Assembly (NCBI GenBank): GCA_947568835.1
Contig: OX387605.1
Span: forward strand, 11,102,418 to 11,166,417
DNA: 64,000 bases
Direction: 5' to 3'
From: Protonemura montana
Lineage: Eukaryota > Arthropoda > Insecta > Plecoptera > Nemouridae
Positions 12,944 through 27,200 of the stretch are shown here, in pieces. The notes beneath the pieces are model-generated. The model saw nothing but the letters and a program-made list of their open reading frames with translations. It was not told the origin of the DNA and ran no database searches. The translations under genes were made by a program, and so were the position numbers. Every line of letters starts with the position of its first letter. The stretch's first letter is position 1.

Positions 12944-14767
12944 TTAAAACAGTGTCAGTGCTATTTCCCGTATAATAGCGCTGATCTCCACATTTTGGTC
13001 CGAAATGCAACCAGCAGCTTTAAAGGTATTCGCCATGCAATCATTGCCATGTTCGTTGCATACTACACTCTCGCATATTATTGTAAATAATGTTTGCGTG
13101 TGACAACGAAAACACATTTATGTCTTTTATAATGGCGTTATGCAGGCAAAATGTTTATTGCACGGTATCACATAAAAGGTTTTGCAAGGTTGATAGCTTG
13201 GAACACGTCAATTAGATTATCAAGGTATAAACTGCATGTATGGCACGACCTGAAACTTCAAAATCACTCGGGAAATTGTTGATAATATCTGGTTTTTACA
13301 GTGCCGTGCCCCTATTTATTATGACAGTAGCAAATATTGCCGACAGTATTCTTTTAGCTTCTGAATTTGAGGTCATGCAAGAAATAATGCATCCTACTTT
13401 GCGTAACAACGGAAACGGAATGTTCCTAAGGTGTATACAAGAAAACCATGGGTTTCTTGAAGAAAGTTCTCAAAGATACACGGTCATAGCAGCAGTAGTC
13501 TCAATTAGAACAAATCACCGAGTTGCTTCCAGTCCACTCCAGTTCATAACGCCATATACTTTTCACGTTTAATGACAAACATCTGTTTAGAATTGTTCTA
13601 TTGTAATGAAAATATTTTCTTCTCTTCGGTTTAATTTATGCATTTCTTTATGCTACGTCTTTTATTATCTGCCTTGACGACATAAGAAATAATTAGATTC
13701 TCGAAGTCTTGATTGTTTATTATGGTCCCATTAAAAGGGTGGAAAACTCTGCGGAAAACGTCCTCAGGGCGTTCTGGTTTTTCCACGCCGCCAATTAAAC
13801 CAGACAAACTTTTCATATTGAAATAATGACCTCAAAGACTGTTTGATCTGCGTGTTTTCCATACCAAACACGACAATGCACAATGCAGAATGCTCATTTG
13901 AAATACACGAGAACAAAGGAGTGTAATGGGAAATGCATTCACATCTAATTATTTTGGTTTGGCAGCAGAGTTTTTCAGTTCCTTCCTTGTATAATGGTTG
14001 ATACTATTGTGCTTTTCAGTTACATGTAACTGGCTGAGTGTTTGAAAAAAAAATACGTTTTTTTTTTGGTTGGGGCTCTGATTTTGAAGAATTTACATTT
14101 AATTTGTGATATAAAAATCCTGTGCGTTTTTTGCTTTATTCTTTCCTAGTGTACATAGCTTTCAACTCTTTTCAGAGCCTTTTCAATGGCGCAATTGGCG
14201 GCGGTACTGACCCTTTAAAGCCGAGACGAACCGTCTGTGATGCAACTTAATGCATTCCATAAATTAACATTCAATAATGCCGGTGCAGTTATGTTTTGTC
14301 CCCGTCATATCTTGACAAATAAATACTTCCTTCACTCAACTTTATCAAAACTTGTGCACTTCAGCAACATAACTGCATTGCTGCACTTAATTGTTTCTTG
14401 TCACAGTATTCAACTAGACTTGGCATGCAATGCAAACGTACTCGTTCAAAAACTAGGACATTTTATGCAGCAGAGCAGGCGAGCCCGAGTGCTAATTAAA
14501 ATACGGTCATTATGTACAGCGGCAACAATGTGCCACTGACTATGATTAATGAACCACAAATTATAATCATCAAATTCCTCAACTGTATCATATTCGTAGT
14601 AGAATATATATTTTCGACTTCATCTTTCAGGGTGCAATATCTGGTTACATATATTCGAAGTGTACACTTTGCAAGGAAATCCATATTGGATAGCATACGG
14701 CATATCAGGACGAGGAAAGTCATGCAGGGTCCTAGATTTAATTGTTAGTTGGAATGAGGTTCTCGTT

Positions 14768-14815
<48 letters not shown>

Positions 14816-14837
14816 TTCGTCGTCGTCATCGTCGTCG
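14768..14837 (+). repeat. (GTC)n trinucleotide microsatellite
   Basis: About 70 bp of GTC/CGT repeats with a few interruptions (TTC, ATC). It produces artificial poly-Val and poly-Thr frames on the two strands. Confidence 0.97.
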
Positions 14838-17800
14838 AGGAGTTAAAAGATTCTGGCTTGAATGTGAATGCAAGCTTGAATGCCTAGCTTGAATGTGCAT
14901 TGCGTTTTTAAATGGAGAGAATTTTGGATAAACTCCTCGCTCCCCTTAACATTCTCAAAGAACGAATTTGAAGATAAGTCACATGACCGACTGGCAAAGG
15001 AAAACGAGAGAAAGAGTTTTTTCCTCCGAAAATGGAACGAGTTTAAAAAGCGAAGACACTTAAAGTGAATATTTGAACTGAACGACACTAGCGCTTCATC
15101 GATTGAAGATCTATTAAAATGTGTATTCCATTTAAAGTTTGTCGCCCACAAAATTTTCAGGTGGAGGTCCAGCAAGATAAGTAATATTTCCCCACATAGA
15201 AAATGAATTCGTGTCGAGCACAAGTGGATGTTTTGTTTCAAAATTTACATTTATTCTAAGCACCTCGTGGCAAATATTGACGTGAATGCGTTGCATTTTC
15301 CATGTTTAAATTTTTCACAAGAGTACTGTGCAATTTTTCTCATTGACACAAACAATGTGGGCTGCTGTAACACTTGAATACATAGCAAATCGTATTGCTA
15401 CAGGCATTTGACATCAATATATTGTAATCTGTAGCGTATTCATACGAGAAACACAGCAAGACTGCAAATTTATTAAAATGCCAAGAGTAGCAAGGTATTC
15501 AAATATATTCTCCTTTCTTCTTTGTACCTAAGCGCGACGTCGATACTTTGAAGATGAGAAAAGTATCGCGATGATTGGGTCGCAAACGCAAGCCCCCTAC
15601 GATATATCACTATCGGAATATTTCAATATTAAAGGCACCAGGCAGGCTCCTCCACGCATTCAAGAGAAGCAAATCGAATTCACTCTGTAGCTTTTTGACT
15701 ATAACGTGGAAACTTATTTTCTCTTGATACGACAGAAATCCTTAGCTTGTCTCTTCTTCGATTCAATGCCCTGTCAATTTTCATCTCGAGTCCCGCTCTC
15801 TGCAGATGGCAATGGCGGGACCGGTAAAGGTCAATGATATGTGAACTCAGCTAGTTGTTAATCGCGCCTGGTGACCAAAGCGACGTGCACTCCGATCGTG
15901 CGCCCTGCCCGCGAAGCTGCTTGAATTAGAGCTCTCTGGGGGAATAATGGTCTTGGGAGGTATTCTCGCTATTGTGTGCTTCAAGTTTGGCATAGACCGC
16001 TCCGCAGAGCGGTCCTAATATTATTCAGCATTCGCTGTCGTCAAAGGCGACCTGCGAATCATATCAGCTGGAACAGGGTACGTGGTCTGCGTCTGCTCGG
16101 AGGCCAACTCGCTGCATGTCGCCACAATGCCCGGGCGAAATTCGCACCAAACACCGGATCGCGAACCGCCGAACCAGCTACACGCTATTTCTACTTCGAT
16201 GCGTTTCTATTTTTGTTACCCCCTAGCGCGCGTTCATCTCTATACTATCCGCAAATTAGTTCTGAACAGACATTCCAGTGTTTAATTTGTCGAATTATAA
16301 TGAGTTATAATCATGGACTCTTTAATTGAAACTCAGCTTTGTGTAAGTTCATGAATCAAGGATCAGATTCACGCTAAATACCCTCTTATCGGCGTTTCCA
16401 TTACATCCCCTGCAGTCGGCAGCTCTCAGCTAAGCCAGTGAGAAAATTTTTGCAAGGAGCGCGGGTTTTCATTCTTGTAATTACTACATAAGCTCTCGAG
16501 AGTGATCCGAGAATCTAAGAACTTCTTAAATAATGTGTCTTTCATTTATTCTCGTACTCTCTCTTGCTCTTTAATCGCTTCCCCATCTTTTCTATAATCT
16601 TAGCATGCTCCTTTCCCTTTCTGTGACGTACGAAATTTTCCTTGTTCTCTGCATCTGGCCCCGGGTATTTTACCTTATCTCTCTTCCATTCTTCAAAATC
16701 CGTGCGCTGTTCTTTCGAACTCGGTTTCTCTATAATTCGGATGGTTTTCGTTCGCCCACGGTCCCTTCGTCTCTTGTCTCTTGCCATGCACGCTCAGTAA
16801 CGAAAGGGGACTGAAGGAGGCCCGCATACCCTCGAGATTATTCTGCCGGCAAAACATTGATTATTGCTGCACGATTAGCCAGCACGTAAGTTCGCCATTG
16901 AAACAACCAAGTTTGATATTGTGTCAACGCCAGTTGGAAAGTCGTGCACTGTGGCCCTCTCTCATCGGGACCCACGGATAGCTGTGAGACCGGTCACCAG
17001 ACCGTCGCCAAATTTGAATCGCAAACTTTTTCCATCCATTATTTGCGCAGGCAACGATTTGTATAATTTCATGTCCACGCGTGTGGACCATAAACAAACA
17101 ATTTAAATTAATAAAATCTTGATATAAATTCAAATCTTTGCACATACCCTATATTTACCACGGCCACGCCATTTGGGCCATTTTTTTTTGGTTTGAATGC
17201 GTTGGCCGAGCTACCTTATAATTCCGCCTTATATCACCTCGTTTTCTGGAGATCAAAGGTGAAATCTTTCGAGATAGGAGCTCGAGCGGCGTCGCGTGCT
17301 CGATGTTTTATGCACACTACGCCACGGCGACTCGACTAATGGCAGCACTTTCTTTCAATGCTTCGACTCACTTTTTACCCATTTACGTGTCCAAACAGGC
17401 GCATTTTACCGCGACTTAATTCCAATCTAGTCTGAAAATCTGACTGAATGAGATCGCGTGTGTAAAAAGTCACGTGACATTCGGTCTGCTGCGAGCACGG
17501 CGCGTCGGGTATAGCTCGACAATGCATCGCTGGGCCAGGTTTGCGTGTAACCAGCGTGCGTGATAATTGTAAGGACGAAGGACGAAACGATATCAAGGAC
17601 TCTATGTATGCATGTAATTCCCGCCCAGGACTTTATTATCAACTCGGTTCAGCCATGTCATTTTGCTCGCGTCGACTGTGCGCAAAGGCAAGCACGCATT
17701 TGCCGGGCGCGATCTGAATGTGCATTTAAAAGCTCGAAGAGTCGAGTCACGGGGCCACGCGTGTTTACCTGCCCGACGGGGATTACCTATATCTCGGCCT

Positions 17801-18370
17801 GAGTCTCATTTGTATTCCAGGCCATGGACAAGTGCATGTGCATCGACTGTAGAATATTTTCTTTGGACATGTTTTTGGAACAAACGCGTTTGGTTTTTCT
17901 CATGTGCCTAAACAAAAGGTGCATTTCAGTGTCTAAAAAGGTTCTGATGATATCCTTGCATAATCACGAAGGACTGAAACTGGAAATACAGTTGGTGTGA
18001 AGACAAACATTTTCTAATAAGCATTTGGACTGAAAAGCTATGTCAAGACAACAACATAGCCGCGTGTTTAATTTCGGAACTTCTATGCTAAAAAAAAAAA
18101 AGACTTAGATGTTTCTGGTTTTGTGACTCATATCTATTTTTTCTACCCTTGAAGCTTCTTTCCATTTCACATTTAGCCACACTTATCGTTACATCCACCT
18201 TAACAAGGATAGAGAAACGATCGTGTTGTTTATCCAAACAATACTAGTTTCACTGCGACTAGAAATTAGCTAAGTTCATGTACGATCTGGCTGTTCAACC
18301 GCAACGAGATCGTTGATGCTGAAGGGACACCCCGTCCCGTTTAGGGCACTCAAATCCTTTAATCGTTTTT

Positions 18371-18422
18371 GATTCAGACCTGTAGAGCGTAAGCGTGATT
18401 CAGACCTGTAGAGCGTAAGCGT
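18371..18422 (+). repeat. Perfect 26-bp tandem duplication
   Basis: A 26-base unit starting GATTCAGACCTG and ending GTAAGCGT is present twice head to tail with no difference, which suggests a recent slippage or repair duplication. Confidence 0.95.
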
Positions 18423-19719
18423 TTGCTCACTTGAATCTAACTGCAATTTCACTTAATTAATTATACTATGTTAACCCACATTTATTGCTAATACCTGTGC
18501 TAAGTGATCCCAGCCTGACTAGTAAACATCCCCGAAGGAACGACCTCGGGCTATTAAATAACAACCCTCTAGATGCATCAGACTGTGGACTTGCGATCTA
18601 GCTTCTGTGAATCTCCTCAAAGACAATGAACCAGGCATCGCAAGTCTTGTTATCCGTCACTTACGCAGCAATAATGAAGCCTGCAGAGATAATAAGCTTT
18701 GACATTTAGAAAGAGAGGACATATTACCTCCTTAGTCTTTGACTTTTTGATGAAAGGAAGTCAACGTAAGGAAGTTATACTGCCACTGATGCTTTTCATT
18801 ACGAAAGGGAGGCAGTAAAAGACAAATTAATTTCGTTTGCTTAAGAATTTTATGCGGGACTCGTAAAAAGCCACGTTCTGTTGTTTGCAGCGTGCTGAAT
18901 TGGAAATGAACCCATTTTTTTTCGATTATTTTTCTCATTCTTCCACTCGTTGTGTGCACTTGTAAAAATGAAGTGTTTTTCTTGTGTTATTTGCCCCCGG
19001 CACACATCAGCTCCGTTTGTTCTGGGAGATTGATACTCCCTTGTGTAACGGTCATTTCAATTATCATGTGCCACATAAGGGATGGAGACTGTCCCAGGGC
19101 TGGTCTGTGTTCAACTTGGATGAGTGCCTTTGAAATTGTCGGTTTCGTTGGCCATTGCTGTAGTTGACCACAGTTGTAGAGGGGTCACCTGCAAGATACA
19201 TGCATACAGAGATGTAGTGTGGTAGAGTCGTAAAGCGTTTCCACCGTGGCAACAAACAACATGAGCCAAGCGAGTAAATTTTACCAAAATTAAACCAAAC
19301 CAACTAGTTTCCACTTCCAGTACGAAACAAACGGGCTACTCTATGTGGGTGTATGTGGGCTAGCCTTTGAATAGTTTACTTCCATTATTGTACTGTTTTA
19401 TATGCATTGAAATAAAATTATCTGACACAATCGCACGTGTCCATGCTCTTGTATCGTCGTCGTGTTAACTTGCTAGAATCTTTGACTTTAGTTGACACAA
19501 AGTAGTCTCCTTTAAGGGAACTTTTCTAACTTTGTTAATGGTGTTTTCTTGAATAGTCCGTTCAATGAGCTCGCATTTTCCTTGATCTTCAGATGCAATA
19601 GCATATTTCAACTCTGTCAAATTTGGTCCAACTCTCAAAGCGCATTGCGCTTGAACTGATCTCTGGAACTTCCGAAAAAAGGATCATCTCTTTGAACATC
19701 GTAGAGTAATGGTATACAT

Positions 19720-19746
19720 TGTGTGTGTGTGTGTATGTGTGTGTGT
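19720..19746 (+). repeat. (GT)n microsatellite
   Basis: GT repeats with one ATGT interruption. Confidence 0.95.
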
Positions 19747-19984
19747 CGTACGAATCCTCCAGAGAGTATTTCAGGAATCCTGTTCAGGTCGTTCTATCTC
19801 TGCAATGCCCTGGTCCAAGCAAGCCGAGGCAAAAAGCAAGTCACGCAACATTTCCCGGTGAGATCTACCGTGAGATAAATGTAAATTATGCCACCGTGCA
19901 CGCACTCGCTATGCCTGTCTCAGTCTGACATCCACGATAGATTATCTGTGATAATGAAAACCTGCTTGCTCCTTGCCTGGGGAG

Positions 19985-20016
19985 GACGCCGCCGACGCCG
20001 CCGACGCCGCCGACGC
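19985..20016 (+). repeat. (GACGCCGCC)n repeat
   Basis: Consecutive GACGCCGCC units. It belongs with the other GACGCC-type runs in the window. Confidence 0.9.
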
Positions 20017-20311
20017 TGTGCCTGGAGATGTTCGTCTTGGTAATTTCACGATCATTCCTTTGTTTCACAAAAAACACACTCTGTTTTACGAGAAACAAAG
20101 TATAGCTTTTTCTTCGCTCAAGATCTTTTGTACGGATTGTACACCACAAAAGTTTTCAAGTTGTTTCAAGTATTGCGTTTCTTCGCCAAGAAGTAGGGCA
20201 GTGTTTCGCTCATTCAGATTTTCGTCTGGTGCACGCACGCTAAACGCGGAGGCGTGCACATTTGGGACCTAAGGGAGAATATCTCGGATGGGCTTGACAG
20301 TCGGCTTAAAA

Positions 20312-20345
20312 TCGGCACAACTCGGCACAACTCGGCACAACTCGG
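20312..20345 (+). repeat. 10-bp tandem repeat TCGGCACAAC x3
   Basis: Three consecutive TCGGCACAAC units, then a partial unit (TCGG). Confidence 0.95.
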
Positions 20346-20872
20346 ACCGGCGAAAGTAAGCGCAAGGCGGACACACAAGATTATCTTGTTCCTGGATTTA
20401 ATAATGAAAAGTAATGTCAATTAATGCTCATTACGAGACTAGCGCATAAAATTGACTAGCGCACGTGATAAAATTATTTAGAGGAACAATTTTCTGATGA
20501 TAAGCTACACATTGTAGAAATAACTACATGCTTGAGTAAGCAACAGTAATTTAAACCATCGCGTGCGAAATTTACATTCAAGAAATCCATTATTATAAAT
20601 CTTTGCAGAACCGAGGGTAAACTAAAATAGTGCTTTGAAGCCCACGGTATACGTTCGGTTTACAAGCGCAAGACTGACCACAGCAACCCTTAACTAGGCT
20701 GTAAAATTAAAATTGTTGCAAATATATCAGCATTTTCTCCCTAGGTGGTCTACAAAGTGGACACGAACACGGCTTCTGGGTGTAGGGGGGGCCGTAATTA
20801 AAAACCTCTTCATGTTAGCACCTTGGCAGTAACGGCAAGCGAATTGATGGCCTACGCGCGCTGCGTTACGCG

Positions 20873-20893
20873 GCCGACGCCGACGCCGACGCC
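20873..20893 (+). repeat. (GACGCC)n hexamer run
   Basis: Three GACGCC units within a GC-rich patch. Confidence 0.9.
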
Positions 20894-22120
20894 CGTGTTA
20901 TTGTGCTCATTTAAACTAAGCGCGCTTTGCAGCTCATCCACATATTGTTTCAAACTTCGCCAGCTTTAATTATTTACAAACAAGATGGGGGGAAAATACG
21001 TGAATAGACGGGGAAAGTTTTTATTTCCCTGTGGGAAAACGACTAAAGCTCTCTGCCTCTCCCTATACAATGCACCGTAGCACTTCAATTTCAACATGCG
21101 AAAACAGACTCTTTTTTTAAATCTAAATTTGTCGTATACGGTCGGACCATAGAAAAAAAAGCATTCTTTTCGCCATCAGCGTAGATTTAGCGCGCGTTCC
21201 CACAAAAGCCTTAACTCCCGTTTGACTTCTTTGGCCCTCGGATTGATTTAAGGAGTGTCGAGCATTGTGCAATTATGTGCCGGTCTCTTAGTCTCTCAAT
21301 CTCGGGGCCTTCGGTCCTGCTCTTGGCTACCGTCCATGTATGCTTCGCTTGCGCAAGTTGTACTCCACATGCCACGACGATGTCAACCAGCTTTCGTCGA
21401 CAAAGCTTTTAGAAGTATAGATACCATGTTTATAGCACATATGACGAAGAAATTACGTCGTTAAGATGCGTCATAAAAAAAGTAATGGTGGTTAAGGGGC
21501 CATAGGCGCTCAGAAAATCTTAGGCTGATATTGAATATATGCTTGTAGATTAAAATTTTATCGCGCAGAAGATAGGGAGCTCTAGCGAATGAATTCGGTG
21601 GACTATAAAAAAATAAAATGACAGCAGCATAGACCTTGTTCCGAAATATGAACTTTGTCTGAAGGCGCTCTATTAAAATACATTGCCGTCGTCTCGCGAA
21701 CGGTGCGCGTGAATGGCCACTTTTCTTGGATCTATCGCGAGTCGCAGTTCGCTCGAAAATCTCTCTCCAAACCGACACCCCCACGCTTTAGTACAACTTT
21801 TCCCTAAATGGCTTTCGTCCATTGTAATGGCCTTAACTGTGTTTTGTTTTCGAACTCTCGCAAGTCTAAGTGGAGGTGATGTCGATTATTTGATCCGTTT
21901 AAGAGTACTGCCTGCTCCTGCTCCTCGGGTGCACCTAAAAGGTGAAACCGCAGCGAAGCGAGCGAATGCTGCGGCGATCTCGCTTCTATGTGTAATCCAC
22001 TTCGCCAATCTCTGCAGCTCCCTCATTTTCTTATTGTCCTTCTCAGAAGGCCATTACTAAGTTTGTTATAGATGAACACACATAAATTGTGTGATATTGT
22101 CTTAGATTTCTTGCAAAGGT

Positions 22121-22141
22121 GTGTTTGTTTGTTTGTTTGTA
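22121..22141 (+). repeat. (GTTT)n microsatellite
   Basis: Four or more GTTT units. Confidence 0.9.
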
Positions 22142-24232
22142 CAAATACCAAACTTTGGTGGGAAGATTATTTCGGCGTCCCGTGGTTGCGTTTATTTCAG
22201 AATTCGGTTCGGTGCATTTAAATAATAGTTTGCCATTTCGTACCACTACCGTAATACTGTCAATAAATGAAGTTATGAGCTTCTATTTTAATTGCACACC
22301 AACTCCAAACTGTGTCCAGTTGAATATGTGGCACCTCCACCATGCTTTAATCGCATGTGGCAGCTTCACCAAGCTTTTAGCTTAACGTGGAATCATCACC
22401 GAAGCAGATGGAAAATCTGTGGTGAAATTGCATCTGATTGATTTTTTTGTGACGACAAGTTGGTCGTTGAAAACAGAGCCAGTATAAAGAGTAAGGTCTT
22501 GTGATTGGCATAAAAAATAAATTGTCGACTTTAAAGCCCCTAAAGATTCCTAAATCACGCCAAAGTTTCCAAGTTTAGTATACGTTCGCAATCTTTTATC
22601 TAGGGGAAGATTTATTTATTTCGTTGAAACTCGCAGAATCCCTATATACAGCTAATACTGTTACATAAAAAAAGTTCCATCAAAGATTTAATGCTCGTCA
22701 GAAGTTTCAGTTGCGTATACGTCGTCGTAAAAGGTGCATCCTAGAATGGACCTGGCAAGCAACTATATAGTTTTAGACGGGATGAAACCTTAATTAAAAC
22801 ATGTAAATATTATTAATACATTTTTTTAATTTACTCAAATTAGTCCCGCCGCTACAACGCACGGTACACGTCATAAAGTTATCTAGTAGTATGTCCTTAA
22901 TTAAATGATTTAATAAGTTTCCGCGCATAGGTGAAAGCCGAAGGGATAAAGATCGAGCTCTAGCAGGGATGAAGGGCCCAGTAATGAACATAACGCTGGA
23001 ATAACTCAGGATACAGGACTGATAAAAACAAGAGGCAATACATGCAAAGGTGAGACGCCTCGGGTTGTGTACCTGCTTGGTTTGCGGAGGTGTGAATGAG
23101 GAATGAGGGTCGGCCTCGTATCGTGTATCGGCAGGGCGTGCAGGGCGGGTTGGGGGACGGTTGATCGGGTTAGCCGTAGGTTTACCCGAGCGTTGCCAGT
23201 GTGGCATTGTGCACCCAGCCTGCTCGGGCCATCGGTCGGTCCAGGTCGATAGACCATGCGCTGGGTTCTTGCTTCTTGTTGGTCCGTGCAGAGGCTGCCC
23301 AGTGGCGGCAACTGATGCACGGACTACGCTCCTGGGGCTATGGTGGCAAGAATGGATGCGCTTTTGGCGGTTGCTGAATTTTGAAAAGCGCTCAAACAGG
23401 GGTGACAGAGATGACTGATTTCTCGTCATCATACCTAACAAGAATCTAGTATCGTAGTGATTTCTTTACACTTTAAACCGTGATCAATGTGATCAATGGG
23501 TGATCCGCTTAGAAAACGTAGTGATTTGTCAGAATAGTGTATAGATCGCAATCAAAGTTTGGCAAGAATTTTCAGCATTTGTGCTCAACTCATACCTGCA
23601 TTAGAAACATAATCCATTTGATAGTTCGTAAACCGCGTGGCGATAGTCTTGCATTGCGTATGGGTCTTGTCATGCGTTCCACGCACAGCTTTCACATCCA
23701 TTCCAGCCGCGCCATTGCTGCGTGATAGCACAGCCCGGGGCTCGTTTACCTCACCGTCACAAACCCACGTCCTAGCTCGCACAGCTCGTGTGGTGCATAA
23801 TCTTAAAGATATTAGCACCAGTACTGCACGCTGCGGATGGGGGACCACAGCAGCACACAAACTAATTTACTTTTGATGAACATCCAAACGTTTTACGTTG
23901 CGTTAATATAAATTGGATTGTTAAAAGCATGCCGGGTACGGTTGTGTAATTCAAAGTGGCTTCTGTGGCCCATTATAAAATGCTGCTGGCCTCGCGGCAT
24001 AGGGGAGTCCTGTGTGTTTTGCCATGTACATATGGTCGCGCTTTGAATGGTCGGACTGAACGAATGGTCTCGCCTGGTGATGCATAGCTGAAACTTGCAT
24101 TGCCGGTTTTATGTGTGCACAAGTTTCTCCGTGACTACGTCTCATGGTACCCGATTTATTGTGCATTCATTGGTTAATTGGCATGATGTGCATCAGTCCG
24201 CGATAGCTTGGGTTTTTGACGTTGTTTACCTC

Positions 24233-24259
24233 GTGTATGTGTGTGAGTGTGTGTGTGTG
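24233..24259 (+). repeat. (GT)n microsatellite
   Basis: GT repeats with single-base interruptions. Confidence 0.9.
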
Positions 24260-27200
24260 CTTTGTCGCTAAACCATTTTCACATGTGCATAATATTTGCA
24301 ATGCGAGGCTACCCAGATGCACTGAGCGATATTATTTCACCAGTAATAATAATCTCGACCATGCCTAAGTCAACTCAGAACCAACAAGGAACGGACTAGA
24401 CATGTTGATTTTCCACCTGCCTGCTTTTCGTTCCGCAATTTGTTAATTTTACGAGGATACTATCCAAAATTATATTTCATGGGATTTGATATAGAAATTA
24501 GCTAAATTAAAACTTTATGTCTCGCTTTTTCAACAACAGCTTCCCTATAAAGTTCCCGTGTTATACGTTTTTAGGTTCTATTATTTTGCCATAAGCAGAG
24601 CAATCAAAAGAGCTTGTGAGTTTATTACGATTTCATAGCACGAGCTATGCTTTACTGAAAAGAAATAACATTTTTAATGATCACAATTGATGAGCACAAG
24701 TGAGCAAGTCTTCGTGGAATGACCTGTCCCCATTATTTACGGGAATAAGAATTAGTTGGCACAACATTTAAATGACACGAAAAATGACCACGCCTGACTT
24801 CAATCAGGTTCATATGTTGCTCCTCGCATGAAAAACCGCTGGTATTTCAATGCCCGTCTCTTCTCTCTCGTTTCCCATTAAACTGAGTTGCAACTGCTAC
24901 AGCATGAAGTAATTGCTATACATTCTGTCAGTGTGCTTTCAAAATTGGCAATTTTTTTCGTTTGCTTACTACAGGCAGTGCTGTGCTTGTCGATGTTCGC
25001 TGGGCATGGTCATTAGTGTGCTATGTAGGGGCATACTCATTAAGTGTGGACAAACACCGGCGTGGCAGGCGCGTCGAAGGGGCGGGTGGACGAACGACGC
25101 GACGCCGATTTCGTCGACGGCGTCGTCGGGACCGAGCGGCGTCGCCGGCGTCCCGTGCGTAGATCGTACTCTGCGCCGCGACGAGTGCTAGGAAAACAAT
25201 CGTGTTCTGTCGTAACATCACGTCCCAGCCTTCTGCCAACCTGCATGCTTTTAAAAGCTCACCGTGAAAATTAAAAAAATGAAAAGAGGGAAAGTATTCG
25301 AGAATTAGTCATGAAGAAGTGAGTAAATAATGGAATGGCCGGCACGGAATTTTGGGGCAGAGAGTTTTCGCAAACACAAATGTAGGGAAAAAAACTCGTG
25401 AAAACCTTGATAAAAACACTGGATTTTCTCTAATATCTTTACTTTAGCTAGGCCCCATTTGTTTCGCCCAGCTCTTAATCGCGTTTCTCTCGCCGGTTTC
25501 ATCAAGTTTTGAAATCGAGTTCAATCATATTTGAAGCACGAATGTCGCCTGCACGTATCGCTTGGGTATTGATTTTAATATGGCTCAGGATCAAAGGCTG
25601 TAGACAATCTTTCATACAATGAGTGGTTGGCGGGAAGAAAGGAAGCAGTCTCTGCATCCTGAAAATTGTTTAGCACTCAGGATTGAAATCCCAGCATGAG
25701 ACCGAAATAGAAATTGATCCTGCAACGTTTGGAAAATACCCGTTTCTCGTGCATGAAAAACTATTTTTCGAAAGGTGAGTGGATTTTCAAATACATTGTA
25801 CTATTTTAATGACATGTTTCTCAAATTAAACAAGACTCTACATTTTGTATAAACGTGATTTATTTTTCTGTGAAAACAAAATGTTGCAAAGCTTTTTAAC
25901 ATCTGCTAAAATAAAATTAAAGTAGGGCACATTTTTACTCACGTCGTATAATTAATCCTAGAAAATTTATTTTCTTTTCACCAGAGGTCGAATTTGATTC
26001 TTGACAGCTCAAACTTTTTACACGCTTGGTTCTCAAAACTCTTAACAACACAGTTGTAACGTGAATTTTAGAATACAGTCCCCTTTTCCGAGTTTTTCTT
26101 TGTTTCAGAATAAAGCTGTAATATTTGCCTTTCCACTTTATTTCAATTACGCAAGCATGTTCCAAGCTTTTGAGAGTAGATCTCTAGGAGACACAATACA
26201 TGTTTCGCGTGGGATTACGCCACTTTACCATGGCTTCACAGAATAATATTAGGAGAAGCACACTGGGCAAACGCATTGCGTCACACTTCGACGGTGCAAG
26301 AACCAGGGAACAGGGTCTGTCGGAGGCACGGTGCATGCTCCTCGGCTGAACGCCGGACGGTGTTTTGTGGTGAATCGCTGATGAAGACAACGACGCAGCC
26401 CGGGCCAGGCCCTAACCAACCCATCTCACACCCCAACCCGGCTCGGCCCAAACCTTTGTCCAGCCACACGGCAAATTAGAACAACGTATAAAACTTCCAT
26501 CCTCGAGCCTGGATGTCGCGACGTCGGCCCGTCGGACGCTGCTCTTGCTCGTCCTAAGCTAAGCTAAGAGCAAATGTAATTACTAAATTACGTCATCTGC
26601 ATCGCTAACAATGTGGCTAACGCCGGACGCTGAGGCTTCTTCGTTCATGGATGTTACTCTTTACACACTAGTATTTTGTATCTGTATGTATATATACATT
26701 AATCAGTTTTAATTTGCATTTACTGAAATTCAGATTACTAAAGTGAAGCTTAAGTAAATGTTACCACTTTTAAAAGGGCTGGTCGTGTCTACATTATTCA
26801 TCGCTCACGACGCTGTCATAATTTATCATTAGTAAAACTTTGCGCACGTGTGTGTGTATGTGGTTTTATTATTTATAGCATAAAGCGTGCAAATATCGAG
26901 CAGAAAAAAGATTAAAGTTTTGTTATGGAAATTAAATATCTCGTGAAATTGTGGGGAAATAGGTAAAGTGTACGACTAAACTCTGCTGTAGGCGATGAAT
27001 ATTCAGTCGGGGTTTATGCACTAGAGTTAGTAATTACGAGTTCAGTTGTTCATTTTTAGAGACAGACAATCGTAACATAAACGTGTCTTTGGAGATAATA
27101 GCATGTAGATTAAGGCACCGTTAGGAGTCTACGTAAGCAAGAATTTGAGTGAAATGACTCGCGAGTTAAAAACTGGGCGATTGTCAAGATTCGTTTCAGA

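Noticed and set aside
14620..14887. Poly-Thr and poly-Val frames
   Set aside because: Direct translations of the GTC microsatellite.
22794..23441. Longest open frame in the window (215 codons, minus strand)
   Set aside because: It crosses a GC-rich patch, has overlapping open frames on both strands, shows no domain or signal, and its Pro/Arg/Ser/Thr-rich make-up is what GC-rich non-coding DNA gives.
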